DNA of 64,000 nt from Celeribacter persicus (GTDB lineage: Bacteria > Pseudomonadota > Alphaproteobacteria > Rhodobacterales > Rhodobacteraceae). Below the pieces are notes generated by a model. It did not search any database. It was not told the DNA's origin and saw only the letters and a list, made by a program, of their open reading frames with translations. The stretch lies in NCBI RefSeq assembly GCF_003050785.1, contig NZ_QAOH01000001.1:496001-560000 (forward strand). The letters are read 5' to 3'. Positions 63,163 to 64,000 of this stretch are shown here, piece by piece. Made by a program: the position numbers and the translations under genes. How positions within the stretch are numbered: position 1 is the stretch's first letter; every line of letters begins with the position of its first letter.

Positions 63163-63774
63163 TCACAACAGTTTGATCTCCTTAGCTTTTTGGATGGCTT
63201 CCGAGGTCGTCCGGGCCATAAGACGTTCCCGGGCTGAAACAAGACGCGCCTTCAGCGCACTCTCCGAAATCCCGAGCTTGGCCGCGGCTGCTGCGTGACG
63301 ATCACCGCCCGCGATGCACCGGAGGGCCTGAATTTGGGCCTGTGTCAAATCTGTTTGCGGCTCAGAGATTTCATGCAGGGTGCGCACGATCGTCGCGATT
63401 TTCGAGATCTCCTGATCCGTGAATTCGCGATCGGCCCTTGCGCAGCCGACAATGGTTCGGGACTGAACCGGCCCACAGGACACGGCAACACCGTAGTTCA
63501 GACCGAATTCAGCGGCCTGCCTCCAAATTTGGAATGGATCGGGGAGTTCTATTTCGCTCCACCTTGTAGCCCCTTCGCAACTCAACCCCCAGGCGATCAT
63601 CGGGTCTCTCAACGCATAGGCGTTCGCCGCATAATGTTCGAGCCATTTCGGATCGTAAGTCGATTCCGCGACCAGAGGCGAGGCGAAACGGATATGCAGA
63701 CCAGCGGAATATCCGTCGGCAGATGCAGAACGAAGCTGGGCAAACAGGCGATTGAGTTCGGTTGTGTCACGCAT
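63163..63774 (-). CDS. LuxR-type autoinducer-binding regulator
   Basis: 203 residues. Autoinducer-binding domain with the conserved W44/Y48-like pair (KWLEHYAANAY), D57-P58 and W72; C-terminal HTH (LTQAQIQALRCIAGG...LGISESALKARLVSARERL) about 143-200. The HTH is slightly divergent (SESALKARL where SERTVKFHL is common). It precedes luxI on the minus strand, so both may be co-transcribed from upstream of luxR, where a palindrome stands. Confidence 0.9.
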   Translation of the reverse strand: MRDTTELNRLFAQLRSASADGYSAGLHIRFASPLVAESTYDPKWLEHYAANAYALRDPMIAWGLSCEGATRWSEIELPDPFQIWRQAAEFGLNYGVAVSCGPVQSRTIVGCARADREFTDQEISKIATIVRTLHEISEPQTDLTQAQIQALRCIAGGDRHAAAAAKLGISESALKARLVSARERLMARTTSEAIQKAKEIKLL

Positions 63775-63819
63775 GGGAAAATCATTTTGGTTACGAAAGG
63801 AATGACAACCATAAGGAGA

Positions 63820-63834
63820 TCATCCTAAGGATGA
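63820..63834. promoter_or_regulatory. Palindrome upstream of luxR
   Basis: TCATCC-TAA-GGATGA, a perfect 15-base palindrome 46 bases upstream of the luxR start. It is shorter than, and different from, the usual 20-base lux box; could still be an operator for luxR-luxI. Confidence 0.35.
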
Positions 63835-63938
63835 GTAAACCAACAAAACTGACTTTGAAAGCCAAAATGCGGTTCTATGATGAATAGTCGCAGGACGACT
63901 GCAAAACTGCACAATTTCGAGGCCTTCCCCCATCAATA

Positions 63939-63965
63939 AAAAAGCCCCGCCGAAGCGGAGCTTTT
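63939..63965 (-). terminator. Intrinsic terminator of a gene at the right edge
   Basis: On the minus strand: AAAAGC, a G-T pair, CCGC, tetraloop TTCG, GCGG, GCTTTT and further T residues (GGGGCTTTTTTATTG). It stands just beyond the stop codon at 63988-63990 and ends that minus-strand gene. Confidence 0.8.
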
Positions 63966-63987
63966 GAAATCACAGGGGAAACTGAGA

Positions 63988-64000
63988 TCAGTCCTCGTCG
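63988..64000 (-). CDS. 3' end of a minus-strand gene, cut by the window edge
   Basis: The last codons read Asp-Glu-Asp then TGA (63990-63988), followed by the terminator at 63939-63965. Only about four codons are visible; the product cannot be named. Confidence 0.45.

Noticed and set aside
1-64000. CRISPR arrays, insertion sequences, prophage genes
   Set aside because: No regularly spaced direct repeats, transposase, integrase or phage structural motifs were seen in the window.

Overview
The window reads as chromosome of an alphaproteobacterium of the order Rhodobacterales, most likely a marine, Roseobacter-like member of the Rhodobacteraceae. This rests on the MipZ-type ATPase at the left edge, a bztABCD-type amino-acid transporter, LuxI/LuxR quorum sensing, the GC-rich gene style with many 4-bp ATGA/GTGA overlaps, and a glucosylglycerol (salt-protection) operon. 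I see no insertion sequence, prophage or CRISPR array. No genus can be named from the sequence alone.

Layout. 0-1 kb: mipZ. 1-12.2 kb (minus strand): assimilatory nitrate module. nasT-nasS (ANTAR antiterminator and its nitrate sensor) lie upstream of nasF-nasE-nasD (ABC importer with a double ATPase), an NAD(P)H/FAD electron-transfer flavoprotein, nasA nitrate reductase and a TrpD-like protein. The nasF leader carries a textbook attenuator: a hexaloop hairpin, a second hexaloop hairpin overlapping the 5' arm of an intrinsic terminator, then nasF. 12.3-15 kb: a DUF2478 protein and mobA (molybdenum cofactor), tusA, and a 2OG-Fe(II) oxygenase with an altered metal site. 15.3-20.6 kb: ugpBAEC with an EEP-family phosphodiesterase at the end. 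20.6-25.9 kb: TetR regulator divergent from a dioxygenase, an orphan TRAP binding protein, a ketopantoate-reductase-like enzyme and a class II aldolase, with paired operators in the divergent promoter. 25.9-29.3 kb: gpsA-phosphatase-ggpS, glucosylglycerol synthesis. 29.6-34 kb: a cobalamin riboswitch ahead of five translationally coupled genes: BtuFCD-like importer, pseudoazurin and a SAM methyltransferase. 34.3-38.6 kb: Rrf2 regulator and sulfate ABC importer. 38.8-41.6 kb: Lrp regulator, then a Cys/His-rich exported protein, a cytochrome c and a Tat-exported multicopper oxidase (copper handling). 41.9 kb: tRNA-Arg(ACG). 42.1-45.7 kb: sensor kinase, MerA/Lpd-like flavoprotein and TVP38 membrane protein. 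45.8-53.4 kb: rpmH-rnpA-yidD-ttcA, an EAL protein, yidC, engB, argB and a SixA-like phosphatase. 53.4-58 kb (minus): bztABCD. 58.2-62.4 kb (minus): ATP12 chaperone, HAD hydrolase, rluC, crcB, rarA. 62.5-63.8 kb (minus): luxR-luxI. The right edge holds the last codons and terminator of a minus-strand gene.

The most unusual items are the cobalamin-riboswitch operon that couples an importer to a cupredoxin and a methyltransferase; a dispersed hairpin element in four states (one intact, one lacking its right end, one with compensatory stem changes, one reduced to its fused ends); gpsA, which has no ATG/GTG/TTG upstream of its nucleotide-binding motif but a well-placed Shine-Dalgarno ahead of an ATC; the TetR-controlled catabolic cluster with two matching operators; and the NasT-type attenuator. 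Molybdenum cofactor genes, nitrate uptake and nitrate reductase sit together, but no nitrite reductase is present here.
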